DNA of 64,000 nucleotides from JASHSH01 sp036490215 (lineage in GTDB: Bacteria > Pseudomonadota > Alphaproteobacteria > Rhodospirillales > Magnetospirillaceae), in contig DASXEH010000003.1 in the NCBI GenBank assembly GCA_036490215.1, forward strand, positions 62,001-126,000, read 5' to 3'. Of this stretch, positions 1 to 8,738 are shown piece by piece; the first letter of the stretch is position 1; each line of letters opens with the position of its first letter. A model generated the notes under the pieces. It saw nothing but the letters and a program-made list of their open reading frames with translations, made no database searches and was not told where the DNA came from. The position numbers and the translations under genes were made by a program.

Positions 1-24
1 TGGTCCTCAATTACAAAACTTTGA

Positions 25-774
25 TCATTGCGCCGGCGGTAGCGCCGCCAAAGCATCGAGCGCGATTTCGAACAATTCGGCCTCGCCCACAGCCAGGGCC
101 GTGGCGTTGAGTTTCTCCTGGGTCAACGCATCGACCGTGCCGAGGCAGAGGCTGCCGACACGCGCGCCGAGAATGCGGCCCGCCACCAGCAGCGCCGAGG
201 TTTCCATATCGGCGGCGATGAGATTGTAGCGGCGGATATCGTCGCGCAGCCCGTCGACCATGCCGCGTTCGCCGCCGTCGAGCGAAAACATCTGGGTATA
301 GAACCCGTCATAGGTGCCATAGATACCGGCATGCCAAGGCCGCGGCCCATTGGCGAGGCGTGCGCGCAGTAACGTGGCGATGGTGTGATCGGCCATAGCG
401 GGATAGCCGGGCGGCGCGTAGGTCGGCGATGTGCCTTCGGCGCGCAGCGCGCCATCGGCCACCACGAAATCACCAAGCACCGCGGGTGCGGCCACCATCG
501 CCGTACCGATGCGCAGGAACGTGCGCACGCCGAGATCGAACAATTCGTGCAACACCACGGTGGCGATCGGCGCGCCCATGCCGAAGGCCGTCACCGTCAG
601 CCGCCGGCCCTTGCGCCAACCCGTCACCGTGCGCAGGCCACGCTGTTCGGTCGGGAAGATCGGCTTTTCAAGATGATTGGCGATGCGCTCGATCCGTCCC
701 GGATCGCCCACCAGAATCGCGGCTTCCCCCACTTCGTCTTGCGAACAGCCGATATACCAAGCCGTTTTGCTCAT
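25..774 (-). CDS. Nucleoside phosphorylase, uridine phosphorylase-like
   Basis: A 249-residue member of the PNP/UDP phosphorylase family, which cleaves nucleosides with phosphate to give a free base and (deoxy)ribose-1-phosphate in the cytoplasm. Visible family motifs are VGDPGR near residue 23 (phosphate loop), GMGAP, FLRIGT (phosphate/ribose site) and DMETSALL (the Met-Glu that contacts ribose). The stretch around the base pocket (GTYDGFYTQ) resembles uridine phosphorylases more than purine nucleoside phosphorylases, but the base cannot be assigned. It is the last gene of the minus-strand nucleoside operon and its start overlaps the stop of the PfkB kinase by 4 bp, so the two are translationally coupled. 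Family is certain; specificity is inferred. Confidence 0.9.
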   Translation of the reverse strand: MSKTAWYIGCSQDEVGEAAILVGDPGRIERIANHLEKPIFPTEQRGLRTVTGWRKGRRLTVTAFGMGAPIATVVLHELFDLGVRTFLRIGTAMVAAPAVLGDFVVADGALRAEGTSPTYAPPGYPAMADHTIATLLRARLANGPRPWHAGIYGTYDGFYTQMFSLDGGERGMVDGLRDDIRRYNLIAADMETSALLVAGRILGARVGSLCLGTVDALTQEKLNATALAVGEAELFEIALDALAALPPAQ

Positions 775-1646
775 AGTTGTTTCCTCTTTTTTTCGTGCTC
801 GATGCGCTCGAACAACATTGCGTGCGCGGCTTCCTGCCCTGCACGTACCGCAGCCACCGCATCGCCCGGCCGAGCGATGAGTTTGGCTAGCAAACCACCG
901 ATGAATGTGTCGCCTGCGCCCGTGGGATCGGATGCAGCTAAATTTTTGGCAGGTACCAACTCAGATCTATCACCGTGTGCGACATGCGCGCCCTCCGCGC
1001 CGCGCGTCTCGATGACGATGCGATCGGCGCGCGCGGGTGCAGCATCGAGCGCGTCGGCGACGAAGGGACGCTCGCCTTTGCTGTGCACGATCAGATCGGC
1101 GCGCGCCGCCAAGGCCACACGCAACTCGGATGGAAATGCGTCGCCATCGGCCTTTACCGCCCAGACAAGTTTCTGCCCAGGTTGCATGCGTGAAAGCGCG
1201 TCGCGCGTTGCCGAGGCGGGGCCGACGGTGATGCAGACCCAATCGGCCTGCGCGACGATATCGGCCTGCACCGGCGTTAGCGTCGCAGTGCGGCTGGCGG
1301 CGGGATCGTAAATGCAATAGCACGCGCCGGCGGGGTCATACGCGAGGATGCAGATCGGCGTGTGCCCCGGCAGCGACCGCGCGATACCGTCGACTGGCAC
1401 TTTGGCCTCATGCAGCGCGGCGATGAAGCGATCGCCGCCCTCGTCGGCCGCTATCCAGGTGATCGGCACAGCATCGGCGATGCCGGCGCGCACGACCGCC
1501 ATCGCCACATAGGATGGACTGCCGCCCAGGCGCAGCAGATGGGTTGTCGTGCGGGCGGCGATCACCGTCTCGTTGGGCCGTGGCGGCGCCTCCATCTGGA
1601 TCACATGGTCGAGACTGGCATAGCCGGTGATGGCGATCTTGGTCAT
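771..1646 (-). CDS. PfkB-family carbohydrate/nucleoside kinase
   Basis: A 291-residue ribokinase-fold kinase. The N-terminal di-glycine (G41-G42) that closes over the sugar is present, and the C-terminal signature DPTGAGDTF lies at 240-248 with catalytic base D246. Family members phosphorylate ribose, nucleosides or related sugars with ATP. Placed between an isochorismatase-type hydrolase and a nucleoside phosphorylase, it probably acts on the imported nucleoside or on the pentose released from it; the substrate is not readable from sequence. It overlaps both neighbours by ATGA (771-774 and 1643-1646). Length is slightly short for a ribokinase (about 300-310) but nothing essential is missing. 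Confidence 0.9.
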   Translation of the reverse strand: MTKIAITGYASLDHVIQMEAPPRPNETVIAARTTTHLLRLGGSPSYVAMAVVRAGIADAVPITWIAADEGGDRFIAALHEAKVPVDGIARSLPGHTPICILAYDPAGACYCIYDPAASRTATLTPVQADIVAQADWVCITVGPASATRDALSRMQPGQKLVWAVKADGDAFPSELRVALAARADLIVHSKGERPFVADALDAAPARADRIVIETRGAEGAHVAHGDRSELVPAKNLAASDPTGAGDTFIGGLLAKLIARPGDAVAAVRAGQEAAHAMLFERIEHEKKRKQL

Positions 1647-2206
1647 GCGAGCAGGCCCAGCGCCTCATCGAGCGAGACCACCATGCCGAAATAGCGTTCG
1701 ATGTCTTCGAGCGTGGCGGCGGCGAGATGCGGCCGGTTCGAATTGGTGGCCTCGCGCGGCACGATCGGCTCGAATCCGTTGGCGAAAGCGTCCTGCACGG
1801 TGGCGCGTATACAGACATTCGTCTTCACGCCCGCGACGATCACGCGCTTGATGCCTTGCTCATTCAAAAGAAGTGCGAGGTCGGTGGCGAAGAAAGCGCT
1901 GTAGCGACGCTTCGGCACCAGCACTTCGTTCGGCCCCTGCATCTCGAAACCTGCCGTCACTGCCGCATCGGGCTCGTCGACGAAATGATGATGCGGGAGC
2001 TTGTGCCATTCGAAGTCATGCAAGCCGGGACGATGCCGCTCGGCGGCATGAATGATGAGGCGCTTATGGACGCGTGCCGCGGCAAGAAGCTTGCGCAAGG
2101 GTTCGACCACCTGCGCGACATCCGCATAGTGGTTCGGCATGCCCAGCTTGAAGAACGAGTCGATCACATCGACCAGGATCAGTGCCGTTTTTTTGGTTTC
2201 GCTCAT
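1643..2206 (-). CDS. Isochorismatase-superfamily cysteine hydrolase
   Basis: A 187-residue amidohydrolase of the isochorismatase/nicotinamidase superfamily. The catalytic triad is visible: D13 (in LVDVIDSFF), K99 (in VPKRRYSAFF) and C132 (in VKTNVCIRAT). The RYSAFFATDL stretch resembles ureidoacrylate amidohydrolase-like members, whereas the usual nicotinamidase metal motif (DWH...H) is not obvious, so nicotinamidase is possible but not favoured. I chose the ATG at 2206, one base after the permease stop; a GTG 12 bp upstream is also in frame but would overlap the permease. In context it would hydrolyse an amide of the base or a ring-opened product derived from the imported nucleoside. Confidence 0.85.
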   Translation of the reverse strand: MSETKKTALILVDVIDSFFKLGMPNHYADVAQVVEPLRKLLAAARVHKRLIIHAAERHRPGLHDFEWHKLPHHHFVDEPDAAVTAGFEMQGPNEVLVPKRRYSAFFATDLALLLNEQGIKRVIVAGVKTNVCIRATVQDAFANGFEPIVPREATNSNRPHLAAATLEDIERYFGMVVSLDEALGLLA

Positions 2207-2207
2207 C

Positions 2208-3107
2208 TCACATCCCACGCAAAAGACGCCGGCGCCGCTCGATCAGCCCGATCGCCGTCAACACGGTGACTACCACGATGTAAGGCAGCATCTGCATCAG
2301 TTCGGGCGCCACGCCGCGCCCTTGCAGATTGATCTGCGCCGCATCGAAGAAACCAAAAAGGAGCGCACCCAGCGCCGTCAGACCGGGCCGGTTGCGTCCG
2401 AAATAGAAGGCGGCCAGCGCGATGAAGCCGCGGCCCGCCGAAATGCCGACATTGAAGATGCCGACGATGCCGATCGAGAGCTGCGCGCCGGCCAATCCGG
2501 CCATCGCACCGGCCACCACCGTCGAGATATCGCGCGCCAGCAGTGGACGGAGACCGAGCGCGATCGACGCTGCCGGCGCTTCGCCTGCCGCGCGCAGCCG
2601 CAGCCCGGCGCGGGTCCGCGCCAGGACGAAAGACGAAAGCGGTACCGACAGCCAAGCCAGCCATGTCACCGGGTCCTTGTGCGATAAGATCGCGCCAAGG
2701 ATCGGAATATTCTCGATACCGGGAAGATCGATGCGCGGCAGCATCACCACGTTCTCAAGCCGCAGCGTGCCGGAGCTCTGGTAATAGTCCTTCAGCACGA
2801 AGCCGATCAGCCCGGCGATGGCAACATTGAAGCCAAGCCCCGCGACGATCTCGTTGGCACCCAGCCGCGTGACCGTGAGCGAGAAGAGCAGCGCGATCAG
2901 GCCCCCCGTTACCAGGGCCGCGACCAGCGCCAAGGGCCAAGATTGGGTCGCCGAGGACGCCACCAGGGCGACATAGGCGCCCGAAAGCATCATCGCCTCG
3001 AGGCCGATATTCACGATCCCGCCGATGCGGTTCAGCATGCCGCCGATCGCGGTCAACAAAAGCGGCGTCGACACCAGGAAGGCGGAACCGAGGATCGCGT
3101 CGATCAT
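2208..3107 (-). CDS. ABC transporter permease, BMP/simple-sugar type (second subunit)
   Basis: A 299-residue inner-membrane permease of the BPD_transp_2 family, with about eight to ten hydrophobic segments. The N-terminal region (TAIGGMLNRIGGIVNIGLEA) is characteristic of the second permease of nucleoside importers that use BMP-family binding proteins. It pairs with the permease encoded immediately upstream. The ATG at 3107 forms a perfect ATGA overlap with that gene's stop; a GTG 12 bp earlier is in frame but less likely. Expected role: half of the transmembrane channel for nucleoside uptake. Confidence 0.9.
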   Translation of the reverse strand: MIDAILGSAFLVSTPLLLTAIGGMLNRIGGIVNIGLEAMMLSGAYVALVASSATQSWPLALVAALVTGGLIALLFSLTVTRLGANEIVAGLGFNVAIAGLIGFVLKDYYQSSGTLRLENVVMLPRIDLPGIENIPILGAILSHKDPVTWLAWLSVPLSSFVLARTRAGLRLRAAGEAPAASIALGLRPLLARDISTVVAGAMAGLAGAQLSIGIVGIFNVGISAGRGFIALAAFYFGRNRPGLTALGALLFGFFDAAQINLQGRGVAPELMQMLPYIVVVTVLTAIGLIERRRRLLRGM

Positions 3108-4165
3108 CGATGCCCCCACCGCCGTCGCAACAAACCACCGAAGCGAACCACGGCGAAGACCGTCACGGTGCCCTGCAGCACGTCGACGATCTGGATCGGG
3201 ATGTCGCTGAACAACTGCACCGTAGTGCCGGCTGAGGATAGGGCGCCGAAGATGATGGCGCCGATCAGCATGCCGACCGCGTTGTTACGTCCGAGCAGAA
3301 CCACCGCGAGACCCGTGAAACCGTAGCCGGGCGAGAAGCCCGCTACGAAACGATGGACCAGGCCCGCTGCATGCGATGCGCCGGCCAGGCCGCCGATCAG
3401 CCCTGAGATCGCTGCGGTCTTGATGATCAGCGCCGAAACATCGATGCCGACGGCGCGGCTGAAGCGGGCATTGAGTCCGGTGACGCGCGCTTCAAAGCCC
3501 AGCGGCGTGAACCGCCCCCACAGGTCGTAAGCGACCAGCAGCACCAGCGCGATGATGAAGCCAAGATTGAGCGTGGCCGGCGGCATCAGGCGCGGCAGCC
3601 ATCCCGCCTCGACGATCAGCGGCGTCTGCGAATTGCCCGCGCCAGGCGCGAGGAAGACATGATTGACCAGATAGGCGGTGAAATTGATCGCGACGAAGTT
3701 GAGCATCAAGGTCGAAACAACTTCATCGACATCCAGCTGTGCCTTGAGCCAACCGGGCAGGGTCAGCCACAGCCCGCCAATCGCCGCGCCGATCGCCAGT
3801 TCGACGACTATATGCAATGGGCCCGGTAAACCAGGAAAGCTGAAACCCGCTACAGCCCCGGCCAAGCCACCGAGATAGAACGCGCCTTCGACACCCATAT
3901 TGAAGACGCCGGCGCGGAACGAGATCGCGGTGGCCACGGCGCAGAACAGGACTGGCGTTGCGGCACTCAACGTAGCCGCCAACTCATCGGGCCCGCCGAA
4001 GCCTTCGTCGAGCATCAGCCCATAGACTTCAAGCGGGTCGCGTCCGGTGGCTGCCAGCAGGATCGCACCAACGATCAGTGCAACAACGAACGGCATGATG
4101 GCGCCGACGATTCCCGCCCAATCGAACCGCGTGGGCCGCGTGGCGATGACGGCGGCGTCGCTCAT
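3104..4165 (-). CDS. ABC transporter permease, BMP/simple-sugar type (first subunit)
   Basis: A 353-residue integral membrane protein of the BPD_transp_2 family. After a short cytoplasmic N-terminus there are repeated hydrophobic segments, and a conserved stretch (SFRAGVFNMGVEGAFYLGG, about residues 83-101) typical of permeases in purine/pyrimidine nucleoside importers. The C-terminal part contains the GYGFTGLAVVLLGRNNAVG segment common to this subfamily. It overlaps the ATPase gene upstream and the second permease downstream by 4 bp each, so the transporter subunits are probably made in fixed ratio. Family assignment is firm; substrate is inferred from neighbours. Confidence 0.92.
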   Translation of the reverse strand: MSDAAVIATRPTRFDWAGIVGAIMPFVVALIVGAILLAATGRDPLEVYGLMLDEGFGGPDELAATLSAATPVLFCAVATAISFRAGVFNMGVEGAFYLGGLAGAVAGFSFPGLPGPLHIVVELAIGAAIGGLWLTLPGWLKAQLDVDEVVSTLMLNFVAINFTAYLVNHVFLAPGAGNSQTPLIVEAGWLPRLMPPATLNLGFIIALVLLVAYDLWGRFTPLGFEARVTGLNARFSRAVGIDVSALIIKTAAISGLIGGLAGASHAAGLVHRFVAGFSPGYGFTGLAVVLLGRNNAVGMLIGAIIFGALSSAGTTVQLFSDIPIQIVDVLQGTVTVFAVVRFGGLLRRRWGHR

Positions 4166-5685
4166 GCGGCTTGCCCCAGCATGAGTTTACCGATCTGCGC
4201 AAGATCGGTGTGGCTACCCGCGAGCTCGCCGCTGACCATGCCATGATGTAGAACGACGATGCGATCCGAGAGTGCCAGAAGCTCCTCGAGTTCTTCCGAC
4301 ACCAGCAGCACTGCGCCGCCCGCATCGCGATAGGCGAGGATTTGGCGATGGATGGCAGCGATACCGGCAATGTCCACCCCGCGTGTGGGCTGCGCTGCGA
4401 TCAGCAGCTTCGGTGCGCGGGCGAGTTCGCGGGCGATGGCCACGCGCTGTTGATTGCCGCCCGAAAGGCTGCGAACCGGATCGGTATCGGCGCCATAGAC
4501 GACGGCAAAGCGCGCCAGCAGATCGCTTACGTATTCGCGCGCATATTGAAGCTGCAAGACGCCGTGCTGCGCGAACGGCGTCTCGCGATGGCGGCCGGCG
4601 ATCGCATTGTCGCGGATCGTTGCCGTCCCGCAGAGACCTTCATAGGCACGGTCGGCGCTGAGATAGCCGATGCCGGCTTTGCGCCGCGCCGCGACCGAAG
4701 CATAGGTTGCGTCGGCATTGTCGAAATTCACTGTACCGGCTGCCACGCGACGCAGACCAACGATCGCAGCGACCAACTCATCCTGGCCACTGCCGCTGAC
4801 GCCTGCGATACCGACGATTTCGCCACGGCGGACATCGAGATCGATACCGAGCAGACGACGCACCCCGCGCGAATCGAGCGCGGCGAGGTTACGTACGGCA
4901 AGAACCGGCATGGACGCGTCGGATTTCGCGGCGGTGCGATGCGGATGATCGACCGGCTCACCCACCATCAGCTGCGCCAGTTGCGCGGCATTGGTCTCGT
5001 GCGGTGCGGTGCTCGCCACAGCGCGCCCCGCGCGCAGTACGGTGATGCGATCGGCGATTGCCAGGACTTCGTCCAGCTTGTGGCTGATGAAGACGATCGT
5101 GCGGCCTTCGGATCGCAGCTTGCGCAAGAGCGCCAGTAGATCCTGCACCTGCTGCGGCGCCAACACCGCGGTGGGCTCATCGAGGATCAAGACGTCGGCG
5201 CCGCGATAGAGCAGACGCAGGATCTCGAGAATCTGGCGCAGATGCACGGGCGCCTGGGCAACTTTGACGTCCCAATCAAGCGTCACGCCCGCTTGTTTCT
5301 CAAGCGCGCGTGCGGCCGCCAAAGCGGCAGCATGATCGATCAGACCACGCTTCATCGGCTCGCGGCCGAGGATCAGATTTTCGAGGAGCGTGAGGTCGGG
5401 CACCAGCATGAATTCCTGGTGCACCATTCCGACGCCGTGAGCAAAAGACTCGGCAGGATTGGCGAAGCGGACCGCCTGATCGTCGACAATGATGTCGCCC
5501 TCGTCGGGTCGTTCGAGACCCTGGAGGATGCGCATCAGGGTGGTTTTACCCGCCCCGTTGCCGCCGACGATGGCGTGAATGGTTCCGGGCGCGGCGGCGA
5601 AGTCGATACGATCATTGGCAACCACCCGGCCAAACCGCCGGGTGATACCACGCGTACCGAGTCGGACGGCTTTTGCCGTCTCCAT
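4162..5685 (-). CDS. ABC transporter ATP-binding protein, duplicated nucleotide-binding domains
   Basis: A 507-residue ATPase with two tandem ABC domains, the arrangement used by ribose- and nucleoside-type importers. Domain 1 has Walker A GGNGAGKTT (41-49) and Walker B LILDEPTAVL but a degenerate signature. Domain 2 has a degenerate Walker A (GVSGSGQDE) but an intact signature LSGGNQQRVAIAREL followed by an altered Walker B (AAQPTRGVD). This asymmetry is normal for the family, where the two domains form one functional and one degenerate site. It energises the two permeases that follow. About 40 bp separate it from the upstream binding-protein gene. Confidence 0.93.
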   Translation of the reverse strand: METAKAVRLGTRGITRRFGRVVANDRIDFAAAPGTIHAIVGGNGAGKTTLMRILQGLERPDEGDIIVDDQAVRFANPAESFAHGVGMVHQEFMLVPDLTLLENLILGREPMKRGLIDHAAALAAARALEKQAGVTLDWDVKVAQAPVHLRQILEILRLLYRGADVLILDEPTAVLAPQQVQDLLALLRKLRSEGRTIVFISHKLDEVLAIADRITVLRAGRAVASTAPHETNAAQLAQLMVGEPVDHPHRTAAKSDASMPVLAVRNLAALDSRGVRRLLGIDLDVRRGEIVGIAGVSGSGQDELVAAIVGLRRVAAGTVNFDNADATYASVAARRKAGIGYLSADRAYEGLCGTATIRDNAIAGRHRETPFAQHGVLQLQYAREYVSDLLARFAVVYGADTDPVRSLSGGNQQRVAIARELARAPKLLIAAQPTRGVDIAGIAAIHRQILAYRDAGGAVLLVSEELEELLALSDRIVVLHHGMVSGELAGSHTDLAQIGKLMLGQAA

Positions 5686-5726
5686 CGCACGCCGCTCCGG
5701 TTCCCTCGACTGTGTGGGCTACCGGC

Positions 5727-6770
5727 TTACTTGAACCACGCCGGATAGCCGTCCGGGCCGCTGACATCGACCACCTTGATCGCGCCGGAGAGGATCTTCT
5801 TCTTCAGCTCGGCGACCTTGGCGAGGTAGTCAGCGGGGATCAAAGCCTTCGTGTAGGTCATCGGCGACAGGCCGACACCATTTTCGGCCAGGCCCAGCGA
5901 CACCGTCTTGCCGCCCGGGAATTTGTGCTCGGCATAATCCTTGATCACCGTTTCGACGGCGAGATCGGTGCGCTTGATCATGCTGGTCAGCACATTGCCC
6001 TGCGCCATGCCGTCCTGATCGGTGTCGACGCCGATCGCGTAGTGGCCGGTTTCCTTGGCCGCCTGGATCACACCTTGGCCGGTGCCGCCGGCGACTTGGT
6101 AGACGATGCTGGCGCCCTGATCGAACATTGCCTTGGCCATCTGATGGCCGATGGCGGGATCGCCGAAATTGTTGGAATAGGCGATCTTCACTTCGATCTT
6201 CGGGTTCACGTCCTTCGCGCCCTGCATATAGCCGGCGAGGAACTTGTCGATGCCGGGCGACTTCACACCACCGATCGCGCCGATGATCGGCGTGGATTGG
6301 ACACCCTTGATCTTCGGATTGGAGGCGACCATCGCGGCCAGCGCGCCGGCGAGGTACGAGCCTTCCTGTTCCTTGAAGAGTACCGAGGCGACGTTGTCGC
6401 CCGGCTGCACCTGATTGAGGATCACGAAGCCGGTCTTGGGATAGTCCTTGGCAACGGCCTTGAGCGCGTCGCCGTGCGAATATTCGAGATCGACCACCAG
6501 ACCGAAGCCGCCTTTGCCGGCGGCGGTACGGAGGATGTTTTCGGCCTGAGCGACGACGTCTTTCGACTCAACGTCCTTGCCCTTCAGCTTGGTCTCGGCC
6601 AGGGCTTTCTTGAAGCCCTTGTCGGCAAGATCGTTATAGGACTGATCGCCGAGCCCACCCTGGGCGATGATCAGGGCGACCGGTTTTTCAGCTGCCTGAG
6701 CTGCCGGGATCGCGATGCTCAACCCAAAAGCGAGCGCCGAGATGTTCCGGATCAGTGACACTTTCGACAT
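5727..6770 (-). CDS. BMP-family ABC transporter substrate-binding protein
   Basis: A 347-residue periplasmic binding protein of the basic-membrane-protein (BMP/Med) family, which bind nucleosides or, in some members, other small metabolites. The N-terminus is a signal peptide ending AAQA before AEKPVALI; no lipobox cysteine is seen. Conserved BMP features include GGLGDQSYND at the mature N-terminus and an IYQVAGGTGQGV segment in the ligand cleft. Two adjacent ATGs exist (6773 and 6770); a strong AGGAGGG lies 3 and 6 bp upstream respectively, favouring 6770. The start lies inside the 3' end of the gntR gene. It is the first transport gene of the operon and presumably the most highly expressed. 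Confidence 0.93.
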   Translation of the reverse strand: MSKVSLIRNISALAFGLSIAIPAAQAAEKPVALIIAQGGLGDQSYNDLADKGFKKALAETKLKGKDVESKDVVAQAENILRTAAGKGGFGLVVDLEYSHGDALKAVAKDYPKTGFVILNQVQPGDNVASVLFKEQEGSYLAGALAAMVASNPKIKGVQSTPIIGAIGGVKSPGIDKFLAGYMQGAKDVNPKIEVKIAYSNNFGDPAIGHQMAKAMFDQGASIVYQVAGGTGQGVIQAAKETGHYAIGVDTDQDGMAQGNVLTSMIKRTDLAVETVIKDYAEHKFPGGKTVSLGLAENGVGLSPMTYTKALIPADYLAKVAELKKKILSGAIKVVDVSGPDGYPAWFK

Positions 6771-7539
6771 CATTACCCTCCTTCTCCATATTCGCTTGCG
6801 TCGCGGTTACAGCGTGTTGAGGAGTTCTCAGAAGCAAGGCTTGATAGGCATAGCGGCGGCTGTCGTGGATCGCATCGACCGCGTCGAGCACGCGGCCATC
6901 GGCCCCGAATGAACGGCGCGTGACCACCATGACGATGCCATCGGTGCCCAGGCGCAGATAGCGCCGCTCGGCCGGCGTCGGCTTGCGCGCACTGAGCGAC
7001 TCGATACCACGCTCGATGCGAATGCCATGCTGCTCGTAATAGCGATAGAGAGAAAAATTTGGATCGGCGGCTTTGGCACGCGTCAGTCCGACTTCGGCAA
7101 CCAGACTGGCCACCAGCACCGAACGATGGATCGCCATCGGCATGCCGTCGACGAGGCGGAGACGCTCGATCTGCACCAGCGCTTGTTCGCGGTCATAGGG
7201 AAGACCGACGCGCCAGGCGAGCGGACCGAAATCCAGAAGCTCGCTGGTCGCATTACGGCCACTGGCCTCGACCGATTCGGTGAAGCTGCGCAGATGAATC
7301 GGCGTGCGCTGCAATGGCGGCACGGCGACGAACGTGCCTTTGCCCTGACGGCGCACCACCAGCCCCTCATCGACCAAGGCCTCGATGGCTTTGGCGACGG
7401 TGAAGCGGCTGACGCCGAGGCTTTGAGCGAGCTCCGGTTCGCTGGCGATGCGATCACCGGGCCTGCGTTTGGCCACTTCACGGCGCAGACGATCGGTCAA
7501 TTGCCGATAGAGCGGGCGGTCTTGCGTGCTGTCGAGCAT
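6688..7539 (-). CDS. GntR-family transcriptional regulator with UTRA ligand domain
   Basis: A 283-residue HutC/FadR-type repressor. Residues about 10-75 form the GntR winged helix (IASEPELAQSLGVSRFTVAKA, then VVRRQGKGTFV); residues about 95-240 form the UTRA effector domain. It heads the nucleoside importer and salvage genes and probably represses them until a ligand, perhaps the imported nucleoside or its phosphate, is bound. Its last 28 codons run past the start of the binding-protein gene: an 83 bp same-strand overlap in another frame, with that gene's Shine-Dalgarno sequence inside codons for Met-Glu-Lys-Glu-Gly. The roughly 40 residues after the UTRA core look unstructured. Family is certain; target genes are inferred. 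Confidence 0.92.
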   Translation of the reverse strand: MLDSTQDRPLYRQLTDRLRREVAKRRPGDRIASEPELAQSLGVSRFTVAKAIEALVDEGLVVRRQGKGTFVAVPPLQRTPIHLRSFTESVEASGRNATSELLDFGPLAWRVGLPYDREQALVQIERLRLVDGMPMAIHRSVLVASLVAEVGLTRAKAADPNFSLYRYYEQHGIRIERGIESLSARKPTPAERRYLRLGTDGIVMVVTRRSFGADGRVLDAVDAIHDSRRYAYQALLLRTPQHAVTATQANMEKEGNDVESVTDPEHLGARFWVEHRDPGSSGS

Positions 7540-7689
7540 TGGTCCCCACCATGCCGGTCCGCAGAAACTGTCCGCTCATCCGGTTGACTGGACAATGGGC
7601 CCCGGAGGCCTGCGACGCAAGGCGAATTTGCGGCGCGTGAACGGGTAACGCGCCGCGCGTCCTTACAATCAGAGAGCAAGATCAGGATT

Positions 7690-7724
7690 CAAAAGAAAAA
7701 GCCTGCCGCTGATACGGCAGGCTT
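7690..7724 (-). terminator. Rho-independent terminator after the peptidoglycan-binding gene
   Basis: A perfect 10-bp stem (AAGCCTGCCG at 7699-7708 with its complement at 7715-7724) encloses a 6-base loop. On the minus strand it is followed by TTTCTTTTG, a reasonable U-tract. It lies 30 bp downstream of the stop of the gene at 7755-8381 and upstream of gntR, so it separates the two transcription units. Confidence 0.85.
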
Positions 7725-7754
7725 AATTCGTCACTCCGCATTCAGCTGAAGCGC

Positions 7755-8381
7755 TCAGGTGGATTTTGGAAGCGCCTCGCGCGTCGCATGGTTGAGACGG
7801 CCCGTAGCTTTCAAGCCATGCGCCTTCTGGAAGTCTTTGAGGGCCGCTGTGGTCTTCGGACCCCAGACACCGTCGATCGCGACACTTTGGCCGCTGTTGG
7901 CGAGAGCCGCTTGCACCGACTCGATATGCTTGCGCGACATCGCCATGTGCTTCTTCGACGAGTGCTGCGATTGCGACTGCGTCATCTTGTCGTTGGCGTC
8001 CGGCGTCGTCGCTTGTCCGCTCTGACCGTTTTGATCTTGAGTCGCGTTCGTGTTGTTCGGCGTGGCGTTTGGGGCAGCGGCGTTGTTGGCCTTGTTGTCG
8101 TCCTGATTCATCGGCGCGGCTGACGTGCCAGCGTTGGACGAGCCTGCATTGCCCGTGCCGTTATTCGTCGCAGGCGTTGCCGCGTTGCTGCCGGCGCTGT
8201 TCGCGTCATTCGTCGCCGGCGCCGTGCCGGCATCGTTGTTCGCCGGTTGAGCGGCCTGTGCCGGCGCGGTCGCCGGATTGGCACCCGAAGTGGAGTCGGC
8301 GGCGAAAGCATAGGCAGCCACCAAGCCACTGGTTGCAGCGATGATTAGGCCCATCGTCAAGGCACTGCTCAGGTTCCTCAT
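7755..8381 (-). CDS. Exported peptidoglycan-binding domain protein with Asn/Ala-rich linker
   Basis: A 208-residue secreted protein. Residues 1-27 form a signal peptide (hydrophobic core ending AYAFA before ADSTSG). Residues about 28-140 are a low-complexity region rich in Asn, Ala, Thr and Gln, likely an extended linker. The C-terminal 60 residues match a PG_binding_1 domain: a helical start (IESVQAALANSG), the DGVWGPKTTAALKDFQKAHGL signature and LNHATREAL. No catalytic domain is present, so it probably anchors to or senses the cell wall. The ATG at 8381 was chosen because it has a GGAG 7 bp upstream and begins the signal peptide; an in-frame upstream extension lacks these features. It is transcribed alone. 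Confidence 0.8.
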   Translation of the reverse strand: MRNLSSALTMGLIIAATSGLVAAYAFAADSTSGANPATAPAQAAQPANNDAGTAPATNDANSAGSNAATPATNNGTGNAGSSNAGTSAAPMNQDDNKANNAAAPNATPNNTNATQDQNGQSGQATTPDANDKMTQSQSQHSSKKHMAMSRKHIESVQAALANSGQSVAIDGVWGPKTTAALKDFQKAHGLKATGRLNHATREALPKST

Positions 8382-8738
8382 ATGCGTACTCCATTGCTGC
8401 CTGATCCGCGCGACGAAGCACCCGCAAACGTCGTGCGAACGGCGTGAAACATGCCGAAACAATGAGGAGGATTGATGGCGTATGCGGTCACAACCGCCCT
8501 AGAAACGCCGCGAGAAATCTCACAAGAAATTCTAGACCCGCCTCAACGATTTTTAATCCGATGACCAGATCGCGCCAAGGCTGTCCAGTACAGACTGCGC
8601 CCTGTCACGACCCCTCGACCGCCGCGCCGACCGTTTCCCCTCCCCGGTCGGCGCGGTGTGTCGAAACGGTGACCGGCGATACGACATTCAAAGAGATTTT
8701 CGCCAGCCCCATTGCCTACCGTTCAGCAGGAGACCGCC
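8382..8738. other. Divergent intergenic region with long GC hairpin before degP
   Basis: 357 bp between the divergent peptidoglycan-binding gene and the DegP-type protease. The clearest structure is a perfect 12-bp inverted repeat (CCGCGCCGACCG at 8622-8633, complement at 8645-8656) with an 11-base pyrimidine loop and no U-tract. It could be a factor-independent terminator or a structured 5' leader of the protease mRNA. I see no small ORF with a good ribosome site and no confident promoter. Confidence 0.5.
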
